From NCBI GenBank assembly GCA_002346545.1, contig DEAA01000027.1, forward strand, positions 154,518-189,765: 35,248 nt of DNA. The letters are read 5' to 3'. Position numbers and translations under genes: made by a program. The notes beneath the pieces were generated by a model. That model did no database searches and was not told the origin of the DNA. It worked only from the letters and a program-made list of their open reading frames with translations. This stretch comes from Acidobacteria bacterium UBA2994 (GTDB taxonomy: Bacteria; Acidobacteriota; Vicinamibacteria; Vicinamibacterales; UBA8438). This document shows positions 1 to 8,746 of this stretch, in pieces (within the stretch, counting starts at the first letter, position 1; each line of letters starts with the position of its first letter).

Positions 1-8
1 CCGCGCGA

Positions 9-2579
9 GTGGCGCTCCTGGTCTCGCCCCTGTGGTTGTTCCTGGCCTGTGCGCTGGGGAGCGGTCTGGTCTGGGTGCTGGCCTTGCGGTGGAGGCGGCG
101 CGACCGGGCCCTGCCGGTTCTCGCGCGAATGCTCGCCCCGCTCCTGCTGTTGTGGCTCTGGGTGCTGCCCTACCTGCCCTGGTTGACGACCGAGTTGCCG
201 TTGCTGTTGTTGCTGGCCGGGCCACTTCGATGGGTGGTGGCCGCGACCGCAGTCGCGGGGGTCGCCTGGGCCGCCCGTGACCAGGGGCAGCTGCGCTGGC
301 CGGGGTGGCGGTGGTCGGCCCGCCGGTTCGTCATTGCTGCCAGCCTGGTGGTGTTTATCGGTGTCGGCCACTACGTCAAGCGGGTGCAAGGATTCGGGGG
401 CGATGAGCCTCACTATCTGGTCGTTACTCACAGTCTCTACGCGGATCAGGACCTGCGTATCGAGAATAATCATGAGTCCCGCGACTACGCGTCATTCAAC
501 AACGCCGAACTGCCGATGCACTATCTGGCCCGGGGTCGGGATGGCATCGTGTATTCCATTCATGCCCCGGGCCTGCCGGCGCTCATGATGCCCGCCTACG
601 CGGTGGCTGGAGAGTGGGGCGCGCTGACCGTCGTGGGGCTGCTGGCCACGCTGGCGGCGCTGGCCGTCTATGACGCGGCCCTCCTGATGTCGTCGCCAGC
701 GATCGCCGTGGCGACCTGGGCGGCCGTTACCTTGAGTATCCCGTTCGGTCTGCAGAGCCATCTGCTGTTTCCAGAGATGCCTGCCGCCTTGCTCATGGCG
801 TGGGCCGTGCTCTGGCTGCTGGGACCCTTGCCCGAGCGGGCGGGGCCCTGGATCTGGCGAGGACTGGCGCTCAGCCTGCTGCCCTGGTTGCACATGAAGT
901 TCTCGCTGTTGCTGTTCGTGGCGGGGCTGTGGCTGGCCCAACGGCTCTGGCCGCGCTGGCGATTGGCCGTGGCCTTCCTTACCCCGATCGGCGTCTCGGC
1001 GCTGGCGTGGTTCGCCTCGTTCTGGGTGATGTACGGCGACATTAACCCCACGGTGGCCTATAACTATTCGTCTGGAGCAGAGCTGGATCTGTTCAACATC
1101 CCCCGCGGGGTGCTCGGGTTGGCGTTCGATCAGGAGTACGGCTTGTTGCCCTACACGCCGATCTTCGCGGCTGCGCTCTGCGGTGCCTGGGCCATGGCGC
1201 GTGACCGGGGCCTGCGCTGGTATCTCATGGGGAGCGTGTTGGTGATCGTGCCGTTCCTGGCCAGCACCACGCAGTACTACATGTGGTGGGGCGGCACCAG
1301 CGTCCCGGCGCGATTCATCGTCCCGCTGTTGCCTCTACTGGGACCGATGCTGGCCTACGCCTGGCGCGTGTTCGATGGCGCGCCGGCCAGAGGCGCCATG
1401 GCGCTCGGACTCGGCTACAGCGTCCTGACCTTCGCGGCGGTGCTGGCGTATCCGGCGGCCAGGCTCATGTATAACGACCGCGACGGCACGGGGCGGCTCG
1501 TTGAGTCGTTACAGGGAAGCGCGCCGCTCACTGCGGCGCTGCCGAGCTTTATCGATCCGGCCATCCTCGTCCAGCTGCCTGCCATGCTGGTCTGGGTGGT
1601 GGCTGGTGTCATCGCCGCGCTGGCGGTTCGTCGGGTGGCGGTCGGCCCGTACTGGAGCGCGGTGACTGCCGGACTGGTGTTCCTGGCGTCGGGGAGTCTC
1701 CTCGCCGCCTCGGCGCTTCCCAGCGCGCGGGCGGCGACGGCCGCGGGTGTGGGACGCCAACAGCTGCTTCATGCCTACCCTGGGCCGAGTCTGCACGCGT
1801 ACGAATATGGCGGAGCCGGCTGGCTCGACGAGCCCACTCTTCTGGAGCGGGCCTCCGTCGAGTATCGGTTCACCCCAGGGGCGGTTTCCAATCCCGCTGA
1901 ACTCACCCCGGCGTTCGATCTGCCGGCCGGCCAGTATGACTTGCTCGTCTGGTTTTCGGAACGGCAGCAGGTCGAGGGGGAGGTGTTCCTCTCCTACGAC
2001 CGGACGAACGGTACCGTGGTCACGACTGACGGCCGTCGGATGACCCCCGCGGTCGTAGGGTTCGAGCTTCCGGTCGATCTGACCGCGCTCCGTGTCGGAG
2101 CAACTACACCGGAGCTAGCCGAGCGCATCTCGGCGGTGGCGGTGGTGCCGCGCGCTGTCGTGGCTCCGGACATGAAGCGCGACGTGGGTCGTATCCGGTC
2201 GCTGAAGCCGCTCGCCGCGGCGACCGGTGGCTTTCTGTTCTTTCTCGATCGGTTCACCTACGTTGAGACGGAGAATAGCTGGGTTCAGGGGGGGCGGGTA
2301 TCGGAGTGGATGGTGGCGCCAGGGAACGCGGATGCTGTAAGGCTGACGGTTCGCAATGGCGGGGTGGCGAATCGGATCACGGTCACGGCCGGCACCGTGA
2401 GCGAGACGCTTGAGCTCGAGGCCTGGGCGGCCAGTGAGTTGATCGTGCCAGTCGAATCAAATGGTCGTCTGGTTGCCGTCAGCTTGGCGCCAGAAACAGG
2501 TTTCGTGCCGGCCGAAGTGGACCCGGAATCTACCGACCGGCGGATGCTCGGATGCACCGTCTCGGTGTCGCTGGAGTAG
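9..2579 (+). CDS. GT-C-like multi-pass membrane protein with C-terminal beta-rich domains (possibly 5'-truncated)
   Basis: Predicted 856 aa from a GTG at position 9; only 8 bases precede it, so the true start may lie outside the window. Hydrophobic segments fill roughly residues 1-575. After the early helices comes an acidic GDEPHY motif near residue 131, the position where GT-C glycosyltransferases (ArnT/PMT type) carry their catalytic Asp/Glu in the first external loop. Two non-membrane regions follow, about 620-725 and 755-856. The last has an LTVRNGGVANRITV stretch and a FVPAEVD...RRMLG end that closely match the C-terminus of the membrane protein at 32923-34833, so the two are paralogues. 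Inferred role: transfer of a sugar from a polyprenyl-phosphate donor to an envelope glycan; substrate unknown. First gene of a four-gene plus-strand run, 15 nt before the next start. Membrane nature is clear; the enzymatic role is only likely. Confidence 0.8.
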   Translation: MALLVSPLWLFLACALGSGLVWVLALRWRRRDRALPVLARMLAPLLLLWLWVLPYLPWLTTELPLLLLLAGPLRWVVAATAVAGVAWAARDQGQLRWPGWRWSARRFVIAASLVVFIGVGHYVKRVQGFGGDEPHYLVVTHSLYADQDLRIENNHESRDYASFNNAELPMHYLARGRDGIVYSIHAPGLPALMMPAYAVAGEWGALTVVGLLATLAALAVYDAALLMSSPAIAVATWAAVTLSIPFGLQSHLLFPEMPAALLMAWAVLWLLGPLPERAGPWIWRGLALSLLPWLHMKFSLLLFVAGLWLAQRLWPRWRLAVAFLTPIGVSALAWFASFWVMYGDINPTVAYNYSSGAELDLFNIPRGVLGLAFDQEYGLLPYTPIFAAALCGAWAMARDRGLRWYLMGSVLVIVPFLASTTQYYMWWGGTSVPARFIVPLLPLLGPMLAYAWRVFDGAPARGAMALGLGYSVLTFAAVLAYPAARLMYNDRDGTGRLVESLQGSAPLTAALPSFIDPAILVQLPAMLVWVVAGVIAALAVRRVAVGPYWSAVTAGLVFLASGSLLAASALPSARAATAAGVGRQQLLHAYPGPSLHAYEYGGAGWLDEPTLLERASVEYRFTPGAVSNPAELTPAFDLPAGQYDLLVWFSERQQVEGEVFLSYDRTNGTVVTTDGRRMTPAVVGFELPVDLTALRVGATTPELAERISAVAVVPRAVVAPDMKRDVGRIRSLKPLAAATGGFLFFLDRFTYVETENSWVQGGRVSEWMVAPGNADAVRLTVRNGGVANRITVTAGTVSETLELEAWAASELIVPVESNGRLVAVSLAPETGFVPAEVDPESTDRRMLGCTVSVSLE

Positions 2580-2594
2580 CCGGCCGAGGGGCTC

Positions 2595-3587
2595 ATGTCA
2601 CCGATCCATGTTGCGTTCCTCGGCTGTGGGTTTATCACCGGCGTTCACAGCCGGCACCTTAAGCGCCTCTCCGATTTGGTGCGGTGCAGCTACGCTAGCC
2701 GAGATGCCGCCAAGGCGGAAGCTTGGAGAGGACGTTTCTTCGGAGTTCGCAGCTACGGCAGCTACCAGGCGGCTCTCGAGGACCCATCGGTCGACGCCGT
2801 GGTGGTTGCCGTGCCGCCCCGGTTCCATCTCGAGTGGACGCTCGCCGCGCTCGCCGCCGGCAAGCACGTCCTGGTCGAGAAGCCCGCGTTTCCGACCCTG
2901 GCGGACTATGAACAGGTTCGGGCGGCCCGAGACGCCGCGGTGCGGGTGGTGCTGGTAGGCGAGAACGACCACTACAAGCCGTTGGCCAGATGCCTCCGGA
3001 CGTTGCTGGCTGAGGACGCGATCGGCGAGTTGGTCTTCGCGCACTTCACGACGTTGGTAAAGCGCTACAAGCAGGCTGACGACTGGCGAAACGACGAGAC
3101 CATGGCGGGAGGGGACGCCTTCTTCGAGGAGGGTATCCACTGGTTGCACGTGGCCAACAGCCTCGGACCGCGCATGACCGAGGTGCGCGGGTTCCGACCG
3201 ATACCGTCCGCAGAGGGTCCCGACCGGCGCGTGAAGAGCATGATGGTCGCCTTCAGCTATGACAACGGCGCTGTGGGGAGCCTCTACTACTCGCGCGAAG
3301 TCCCGTCCTTGCTCCGCGGGCTCCGGGTGTCGAAGCTCTTCGGGCGGAGAGGCATCATTTCCTTTGAGTCCAACGGAGGGTTCGTCCTGGTCCGCGGTGT
3401 TCGTGGGCCGAGGCTACTGTTTCCGGGGTTCCGGGATGTCCGGGGCTACCAGGCGATGTATCGCGACTTTGCCGGAGCGATCCGTGGCGCCCGCGCGCCG
3501 GAGATGTGTCTCGAGGCGGCGATGGCGGACCAGCGTCTGATGGAGCGGATCTATGCGACCGCGGGGGGGGTGACGACCGGCTCATGA
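2595..3587 (+). CDS. Gfo/Idh/MocA family NAD(P)-dependent oxidoreductase
   Basis: 330 aa, the normal length for the family. The N-terminal Rossmann motif is VAFLGCGFITGVHSRHL (about residues 5-21). The family EKP motif (LVEKPAF, about residue 95) provides the Lys that acts in hydride transfer. EEGIHWLH near residue 180 holds the conserved His of the C-terminal alpha/beta domain. Members oxidise or reduce hydroxyls of sugars, nucleotide sugars or inositols with NAD(P); the substrate cannot be read from sequence. The stop overlaps the next start as ATGA (3584-3587), so it is translationally coupled to the GMC flavoprotein. A run of eight G (3563-3570) sits just before that junction and deserves care if the sequence was assembled from error-prone reads. 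Confidence 0.92.
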   Translation: MSPIHVAFLGCGFITGVHSRHLKRLSDLVRCSYASRDAAKAEAWRGRFFGVRSYGSYQAALEDPSVDAVVVAVPPRFHLEWTLAALAAGKHVLVEKPAFPTLADYEQVRAARDAAVRVVLVGENDHYKPLARCLRTLLAEDAIGELVFAHFTTLVKRYKQADDWRNDETMAGGDAFFEEGIHWLHVANSLGPRMTEVRGFRPIPSAEGPDRRVKSMMVAFSYDNGAVGSLYYSREVPSLLRGLRVSKLFGRRGIISFESNGGFVLVRGVRGPRLLFPGFRDVRGYQAMYRDFAGAIRGARAPEMCLEAAMADQRLMERIYATAGGVTTGS

Positions 3588-5146
3588 GTCGTCGATTCGA
3601 CCTTGTCATCATCGGCAGCGGTGCCGGCGGGGGAACACTGGCGCATGCGCTGGCCGAGACCGGCGCCGACATTCTGCTAATCGAACGCGGGGAGACCATT
3701 CCACGGGAGCCGGAGAACCGAGACCCGGCCGCTGTCTGGAAGAACCTTAGGTATCGCGCCCACGACTCCTGGCTCGACGGCGCCGGCGCTCCGTTCCGCC
3801 CGTACATGCATTACTGCGTCGGGGGAAACACCAAGTTCTGGGGCGGCGTGTTGTATCGGCTGCGCCGGGAGGATTTCGGCGAGATCGAGCATGTCGATGG
3901 CGTGTCGCCAGCCTGGCCGGTCGACTACGACACGCTCGCGCCGTACTACGACCGGGCCGAGCGTCTCTACCATGTCCACGGAGACTCAGGTGATGATCCC
4001 ACCGAGCCGCCACGCGGTCCGTTCCCGTTTCCAGCCGTGCCCCATGAGCCCACGGTGTCGGGCTACCTGGAGAGGATCCGAGCCCAAGGCCTGCACCCTT
4101 CGCCGCTCCCGCTCGGCCTGCGCGACATTGGCGCGCCGGACGGGTGTGTGCTCTGCGACACGTGTAACTCGTTTCCGTGTCACCGCGAAGCCAAGAGCGA
4201 CGCCGACGTGTGTTGCGTCCGGCCGCTGGCTTCCTACCCGAATGTGACGCTGTGGACCGGTGCCCTCGTGGAGCGGCTGCAGACCGATGGTTCCGGTCGA
4301 CGTGTGGTCGGAGTGGTCGTGGCACGAGGGGACGACCGGACGTCCGTAGAAGCGGATCTGGTGGCGGTGTGTTGCGGCGCCGTGAACTCCGCCGCGCTGC
4401 TGCTTGGTTCGGCAAACGGTACCCATCCCGACGGGGTCGGAAACTCGTCCGGTCTCGTCGGGCGCCGGTACATGGCGCACCTGGCCACGATGATGGCTGG
4501 CTTCCATCCGTTTCGCCGGAATCCCACGGTGTTCCAGAAAACCGTGGCCATCAACGACTTCTACCTCAAGGGGCCGGACGGCGGACATCCACTGGGGCAG
4601 ATCCAGTCACAGGGACGGACGCACGGGGTCATGGCTCAGACAGTGGTGCCGATCGTGCCGCGGGCATTCTACGACTACTGGGTGGCTCGTGGATTTGACT
4701 GGTTGGCGATGACCGAAGATCTGCCAGACCCCGACAATCGCGTGACGGTGACCGCCGATGGTCAGATTCAGTTGACCTATCGCCCGACCAACGAGGGCGC
4801 GCACCGGCGCCTCGTTGAGGAAGTTCGAGCGATGCTACGCGGCCTCGGGATGTACATCCAGTATGTGCATTCCCATAACACCGCTAACACGACACACCAG
4901 TGCGGGACGGCCTGCTTCGGGACCGATCCGGCCGTGTCGGTACTTGATCCGTACTGCCGGACTCACGATGTGGAGAACCTGTTCGTTGTCGATGCGTCGT
5001 TCTTTCCCTCCTCGGCTGCGGTGAACCCCGGGCTGACGATCGTGGCTCAGGCGCTACGGGTGGCCGACCATATTCGCGACACAGAGTGGCGACGTCCGAC
5101 CGGTGTCGGCGATCAGGTGGAAATGGCGCAGGGCGAGTCCGGGTAG
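3584..5146 (+). CDS. GMC family FAD-dependent oxidoreductase
   Basis: 520 aa from the ATG at 3584, chosen because the FAD-binding motif LVIIGSGAGGGTLAHAL begins right after it and because it overlaps the preceding stop (ATGA). An in-frame start further upstream would lie inside the previous gene. The C-terminal GMC signature is present: HQCGTACFG near residue 438 and VNPGLTIVAQALRVAD near 480, carrying the His and Asn of the active site. A Cys-rich stretch (CVLCDTCNSFPC, about 188-199) resembles the Cys cluster of bacterial GMC sugar/polyol dehydrogenases. Reaction: oxidation of an alcohol or sugar hydroxyl with FAD. No signal peptide, so probably cytoplasmic. Coupling to an Idh-type dehydrogenase and a VOC protein suggests a shared sugar-derived or small-molecule substrate. 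Confidence 0.92.
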   Translation: MSRRFDLVIIGSGAGGGTLAHALAETGADILLIERGETIPREPENRDPAAVWKNLRYRAHDSWLDGAGAPFRPYMHYCVGGNTKFWGGVLYRLRREDFGEIEHVDGVSPAWPVDYDTLAPYYDRAERLYHVHGDSGDDPTEPPRGPFPFPAVPHEPTVSGYLERIRAQGLHPSPLPLGLRDIGAPDGCVLCDTCNSFPCHREAKSDADVCCVRPLASYPNVTLWTGALVERLQTDGSGRRVVGVVVARGDDRTSVEADLVAVCCGAVNSAALLLGSANGTHPDGVGNSSGLVGRRYMAHLATMMAGFHPFRRNPTVFQKTVAINDFYLKGPDGGHPLGQIQSQGRTHGVMAQTVVPIVPRAFYDYWVARGFDWLAMTEDLPDPDNRVTVTADGQIQLTYRPTNEGAHRRLVEEVRAMLRGLGMYIQYVHSHNTANTTHQCGTACFGTDPAVSVLDPYCRTHDVENLFVVDASFFPSSAAVNPGLTIVAQALRVADHIRDTEWRRPTGVGDQVEMAQGESG

Positions 5147-5159
5147 GAAGGAGAGAGGC

Positions 5160-5705
5160 GTGCGCGTCCGATCGTTCAATCACGTCGGGATCACCGTGGC
5201 CGACTTCAACCGGGCGGTGAAGTTCTACTGGGAGGTCTTCGGGTGTCCCCTGGTGGGGGTGTCCGACGCGCCCGAAGAACGCGTGAAGGCGTTCTTCGGT
5301 GTCGATGCTAAACACCCGACCTGCAAGATCGGTTGGATCCGGGTTCCCGGCGGGGCCGTGATCGAGATCTTCGAGTTCCGTCCCGACCAAGCGCCGGCCG
5401 GCGTCGCCTGGAACCAGGTGGGCTTGACGCACCTCTGTTTCGACGTCCGGAACATTCGGCGCTGGTATGACCATCTCAAGGCGCGGGGGGTGGAGATGGT
5501 CAGTCCGGTCGAGCGCTCGCCTCACGGACATACTCTCTTCTTCGTGAAGGATCCTGACGGCAACCTGATCGAGTTGACCGACCTGCGCCACATGCACTTC
5601 GTACTCCGGTGGCTGGGGCCGCTTGGGGCCTGGTTCTTCAGACGAGGGGTAGTCCAGGACTACCGGAAGTACTACAAGCCGAAGGCACGGAAAGACCACG
5701 GCTAG
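5160..5705 (+). CDS. VOC superfamily (glyoxalase/bleomycin-resistance fold) protein
   Basis: 181 aa from a GTG at 5160. This start is chosen because an AGGAAGGAGAG ribosome-binding site (5145-5155) sits just before it and the domain begins at once with FNHVGITVADFNRAVKFY. The four usual metal-ligand positions can be placed: His near residue 8 (NHVGI), Glu near 68 (VIEIFEF), His near 90 (LTHLCFDV) and Glu near 137 (NLIELTDL), arranged as two beta-alpha-beta3 halves. Members include glyoxalase I, methylmalonyl-CoA epimerase and ring-cleaving dioxygenases; which reaction applies here is unknown. Last gene of the first plus-strand block, 13 nt after the GMC gene. A tail of about 30 residues after the second half is rich in aromatic and basic residues. 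Confidence 0.9.
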   Translation: MRVRSFNHVGITVADFNRAVKFYWEVFGCPLVGVSDAPEERVKAFFGVDAKHPTCKIGWIRVPGGAVIEIFEFRPDQAPAGVAWNQVGLTHLCFDVRNIRRWYDHLKARGVEMVSPVERSPHGHTLFFVKDPDGNLIELTDLRHMHFVLRWLGPLGAWFFRRGVVQDYRKYYKPKARKDHG

Positions 5706-5764
5706 TCTGGGTCCAGCAGTTCGTACTGCGCGGCGGCCTTGGCCAGGCAGGCCACGGCGAGACG

Positions 5765-5781
5765 CTCCCGCCGGGCGGGAG
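5765..5781. terminator. Hairpin between convergent genes (possible terminator)
   Basis: A perfect 7-bp stem (CTCCCGC / GCGGGAG) with a 3-nt CGG loop lies in the 93-bp gap between the VOC gene and the convergent glycosyltransferase gene. There is no U-rich run on either strand, so intrinsic termination is uncertain; it may only stabilise 3' ends. Confidence 0.35.
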
Positions 5782-5798
5782 GCGTATCGGTCATCGGT

Positions 5799-6785
5799 TT
5801 ACTTCGGCGCCGACGGGGAGTTGGGTGGAGAGGAGGTATGCGCTTCAATGAGGAAGCGGGGGCGGCGACGCGCCTCGTCCAAGGCTCGCCAGAGATACTC
5901 GCCGAGAACTCCCATCATCAGCATCTGGATGCCGCCGATCACGAGTACGGCGACCATAAGCGACGCGTATCCTTCCGGCGGACCGGTGTCCAGCACGAAC
6001 ACTTCCCAGATGATCCGCCCCGCGAGGACGAAACCGACCAGCGATACCAGGAACCCGATCAGTCCCATCAACCGGATCGGGCGCGTCGTGAAGGAGGTGA
6101 TGCAGTCAAGCACGAGCTGCATCCGCTTCTCAAAGTTAAACGCTGACTTTCCGTGCAGCCGCGCCTGCTTCGTGTAGACGATGGTTTCCTGACGGAACCC
6201 CATCCACGTGATCAGGGCGAGGATGTGGACGTTGGTTTCGCCAAACTGGCAGAATCCGTCGATGGCCCGCCGGTCCAAGAGGAAGAAGTCGGCGCCTGTC
6301 GCCGGCATCTCCTTCATACCGACGAAGTTGCGTACCAGGATGTAGAAGAGGCGCGCGAAGAAGACGGTCCTACGCTTTTCGCCCAGGCGCTTCCCTCGGA
6401 CCGCCCAGACCACCTGGGCACCCCGTTCCCAGGGCTCGATCAGCTCGGGGACTATCTCTGGGGGATCCTGCAGGTCGGCGGCGAGGACCACCGCGCACGC
6501 GCCAGCCGCCTGATGCAGGCCACAGGTGATCGCCGTGTGCGAGCTGTAGTTCCGTGCCAGCCGGACGCCGCGGACCCGCGGGTCGGCTGCCGCGAGTTGC
6601 GTGATGATGTCGAAGGTCTCGTCCGGCGAATGGTCGTCGACGATGATCCACTCCCACGTGCGTCCCAGCCTATCCATTACCGCCTTGATGCGGTCATACA
6701 GTACCGGTAGGTTCTTTGGTTCCCGGTAGGCCGGAGAGACGAACGAAATGTCGGGCCGATCGGTCGTCGTAGACTCGGTGCTCAC
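5799..6785 (-). CDS. GT2 family polyprenyl-phosphate glycosyltransferase (GtrB/ArnC/DPM1-like)
   Basis: 328 aa. GT-A fold features: WIIVDDHSPDE (residues about 46-56), the metal-binding DLQDPPE (104-110) in place of DxD, and the TGADFFLLDRRA acceptor-side motif (about 163-174). Two C-terminal transmembrane helices (about 238-262 and 272-297) are followed by a basic tail, the architecture of GtrB, ArnC and dolichol-phosphate-mannose synthase homologues. The expected reaction is transfer of a sugar from a nucleotide donor to undecaprenyl phosphate at the cytoplasmic face, giving a lipid-linked sugar for a GT-C enzyme. The ATG overlaps the stop of the upstream methyltransferase (ATGA, 6782-6785). 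The two GT-C-like proteins at the window edges are candidate users of the product (inference). Confidence 0.93.
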   Translation of the reverse strand: MSTESTTTDRPDISFVSPAYREPKNLPVLYDRIKAVMDRLGRTWEWIIVDDHSPDETFDIITQLAAADPRVRGVRLARNYSSHTAITCGLHQAAGACAVVLAADLQDPPEIVPELIEPWERGAQVVWAVRGKRLGEKRRTVFFARLFYILVRNFVGMKEMPATGADFFLLDRRAIDGFCQFGETNVHILALITWMGFRQETIVYTKQARLHGKSAFNFEKRMQLVLDCITSFTTRPIRLMGLIGFLVSLVGFVLAGRIIWEVFVLDTGPPEGYASLMVAVLVIGGIQMLMMGVLGEYLWRALDEARRRPRFLIEAHTSSPPNSPSAPK

Positions 6786-7540
6786 GACGGTCTCCTGGCG
6801 ATGGTGAGTAGCGTGACGCCAATCGGCAGACGGAACATCCTTAGGAGGCTGGTTTCGAGACCCATGTACCAGTACAGCGCCTTGTTGATCCTCTCGCCAG
6901 GGACGGCCATTTCGCCCGACTGTGCCGAGGTGTCCCGGCGTAGGGGTTTAAGCGTGTCGAGGGCGGCCAGGGTCAGGCAGGCCGGGACAGCCAGCGCGTT
7001 GAAATACTGGCCTGTCACCGATTCGAGCCCGGCGGTGTCGAAGAATAGGGTGAAGTCACGCATGCGATAGCGTCTCTTCCCCATATCGAGGCGGTCGTGC
7101 TCTCGCCACAAGACCTGGAAGGCCGGTTCGGTCAGCAGTAGGTGTCCGCCTGGCGCCAATAGACGCGCGGCGTCGGAGAGGATGGACTGGTCGTCCTCCA
7201 TCCAGCGGTGATACAGCACGTTGAAGAAGGTGATGAGGTCGAACGAGCCTGGCGCGAACAGCTGTCCGAGCTGGTTGGCGTCCCCTTGCACGAGCATAGC
7301 CTGCGGAGCTTTTTTCCTGGCGTGGGCGAGTGAATGTTCGGACCGATCGAGTCCCACAACCGAGCCGTAGCCGAGCAGGAATCTGGTTGTTCCTCCTGTG
7401 CCGCATCCGACGTCCAGAATCCTAGCACGATGCCCGAGGTCCAATCCGTCCAGGTGGTGCGCCACGAGCCGCTGACGTGACCGATGCCACCAGTGACGGT
7501 CCTCGGTGTTCGCGAGTTGCTGATACTGCTGAGGTTCCAC
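6782..7540 (-). CDS. Class I SAM-dependent methyltransferase
   Basis: 252 aa. Motif I is RILDVGCGTGGTTRFL (about residues 40-55), motif II is VVGLDRSEHSLAHAR, and the post-II region is FDLITFFNVLYH, followed by LLAPGGHLLLTEPAF. This is a complete Rossmann-type methyltransferase of the Methyltransf_11/25 kind. The C-terminal part has short hydrophobic stretches (ALAVPACLTLAALDTL and LPIGVTLLTIA) suggesting membrane association. It lies between the deacetylase and the GtrB-like gene, so a lipid-linked sugar or the glycan is the likely acceptor, but this is inference. Coupled to the downstream gene by a 4-nt overlap. Confidence 0.9.
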   Translation of the reverse strand: MEPQQYQQLANTEDRHWWHRSRQRLVAHHLDGLDLGHRARILDVGCGTGGTTRFLLGYGSVVGLDRSEHSLAHARKKAPQAMLVQGDANQLGQLFAPGSFDLITFFNVLYHRWMEDDQSILSDAARLLAPGGHLLLTEPAFQVLWREHDRLDMGKRRYRMRDFTLFFDTAGLESVTGQYFNALAVPACLTLAALDTLKPLRRDTSAQSGEMAVPGERINKALYWYMGLETSLLRMFRLPIGVTLLTIARRPS

Positions 7541-7606
7541 TCGGTTTCCTGGCGATTCACCCGCCTGGCGGCGTTAGTTTGTCGGTCACAGCCCGCTTGG
7601 CTGTTT

Positions 7607-7654
7607 CCTCCGGTTCCTGCCTGGCCAGACGAACGGTTAGGCAGGAACCGGAGG
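7607..7654. repeat. Perfect 16-bp inverted repeat at the 3' end of the deacetylase gene
   Basis: CCTCCGGTTCCTGCCT (7607-7622) and its exact reverse complement (7639-7654) are separated by 16 nt. One arm encodes the last codons of the deacetylase, whose stop codon is at 7637-7639; the other lies in the intergenic gap before the methyltransferase. The RNA of either strand would form a very stable hairpin. On the minus (gene) strand no U run follows; on the plus strand a short TTT follows. Confidence 0.85.
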
Positions 7655-8746
7655 TTTCTGCTGTTCGGCCAGCAGATCGAGAAGCTTGTCGTAGGCGGCG
7701 AGCATTCTAGCATTCCCGCTGAACTGCGGTTCCGGATGAGTGTTGACGACGATGCCCCCATGGCAGGCACGGAGCCATTCGAGTTTCTGGCGCCAGTAGT
7801 CGACCAGCGACTCGGGGGATTCGCTCCAGTAGAGCGGATCCTCGAAGGGAACGGTGGTGGGGACGTGGGTGAGCCCGTCATGGGTGAACGGGCGTGTCCA
7901 GAGACAGCCGCCGAGCCCGCCGGGGCAGGAGCGGTCGGTGTCCAGACGGCTGTAGTCGACCTGAATGTAGTCGCGCGCCACCTCAAACAGCATCGGACTG
8001 CGAAACCAGGACGGAGACCGGAAACAGGTGATGCCGTAGCGATCGATCAGTGGGCGGCAGGCGTCGAACCGACGACGGATCTGGTCCGCTGGCAAGAACG
8101 CGAGCTTATTGTCGTGGTTGTAACCGTGCAGGCCCACTTGGCAGCCCCGCTCGACCAGCCAGTCGAGGACCGCGTAGTCGAGTGGAACTCCTTGTCCGAC
8201 CACGTGCCAGGTGGACTGGAATCCGTGCGCGAACTCGATCTCGGCCGTTTGGCGCACCCAGCCGAACCCTGCGCCGGTATCGATGTCGTGGGTCAGGACC
8301 ACCGAGGGAGACGATGGCGCGGCCGGCGGGTCGAGTAGGTGGGCAACCAGCTCGAGTCCTTGCTCGATCGGGAAGGCCGGGAATGAGTTGCTGTCGACGC
8401 TGGGCGCCTGACCCGAGAGCAGAGCTTTGGCAGTCAGGCGTCGCAGCTTCCCGGGAATACGGTGATAGTGGAACGGTAGGCGGGTGTAGAGCGGTCGGGC
8501 CTGTGTGGTGTAGCGCTCGGTTCGCACCAGGGTTGACCAGCGGTCCCAGTCGAAGCGACTGTGGGCTTGGCCGGCGTCTATCGAGATCAGCGGTTCCGGG
8601 CCGTCGCCCCGGTCTCCCCAGAGCACGGCGGTGCCAGGGAGGGACGTGCGGTCTGGAGAAGAGGGGAGTGGAATATGGGCCGGGATCGACTCGTGGTACC
8701 AGTCCGGATGATGAGACGGGGCGAGCGTGAGTCGGGCGATGGTCAG
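7637..8746 (-). CDS. Polysaccharide deacetylase family protein (probable non-standard CTG start)
   Basis: The catalytic domain is clear. Counting from the Val at 8626: VVLTHDIDT (about 109-117) is the metal-binding Asp motif, VGLHGYNHD (about 164-172) supplies the two His ligands, CFRSPSWF (201-208) is the third motif and VVNTHPE near 297 the catalytic His region. The usual reaction is removal of N- or O-acetyl groups from a glycan. Start choice: the first standard start is GTG at 8626, but it has no ribosome-binding site. The frame stays open and protein-like for 40 more codons to a CTG (8744-8746) that has AGGAG 7 nt upstream and overlaps the preceding stop as CTGA. I therefore extend the gene to 8746 (369 aa); a 329-aa product from 8626 is the alternative. 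No signal peptide is seen. Confidence 0.85.
   Translation of the reverse strand: MTIARLTLAPSHHPDWYHESIPAHIPLPSSPDRTSLPGTAVLWGDRGDGPEPLISIDAGQAHSRFDWDRWSTLVRTERYTTQARPLYTRLPFHYHRIPGKLRRLTAKALLSGQAPSVDSNSFPAFPIEQGLELVAHLLDPPAAPSSPSVVLTHDIDTGAGFGWVRQTAEIEFAHGFQSTWHVVGQGVPLDYAVLDWLVERGCQVGLHGYNHDNKLAFLPADQIRRRFDACRPLIDRYGITCFRSPSWFRSPMLFEVARDYIQVDYSRLDTDRSCPGGLGGCLWTRPFTHDGLTHVPTTVPFEDPLYWSESPESLVDYWRQKLEWLRACHGGIVVNTHPEPQFSGNARMLAAYDKLLDLLAEQQKPPVPA

Noticed and set aside
3563..3570. Runs of eight G (also 10941-10948 and 32864-32871) as phase-variation tracts
   Set aside because: In DNA this rich in G+C several such runs per 35 kb are expected by chance; the frames are intact and no off-state structure is seen. 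They remain places to check for sequencing slips.
3747..4415. 222-codon minus-strand frame inside the GMC gene
   Set aside because: Arg/Ser/Pro-rich shadow with no start signal or motif.
4884..5699. 271-codon open frame on the minus strand opposite the VOC gene and the end of the GMC gene
   Set aside because: It is antisense to two clear enzymes and has a composition rich in Arg, Pro and His typical of shadow frames in G+C-rich DNA; no recognisable motif.
7484..8338. 284-codon plus-strand frame opposite the methyltransferase start and the deacetylase
   Set aside because: Complement of well-supported coding sequence, with no domain signal.
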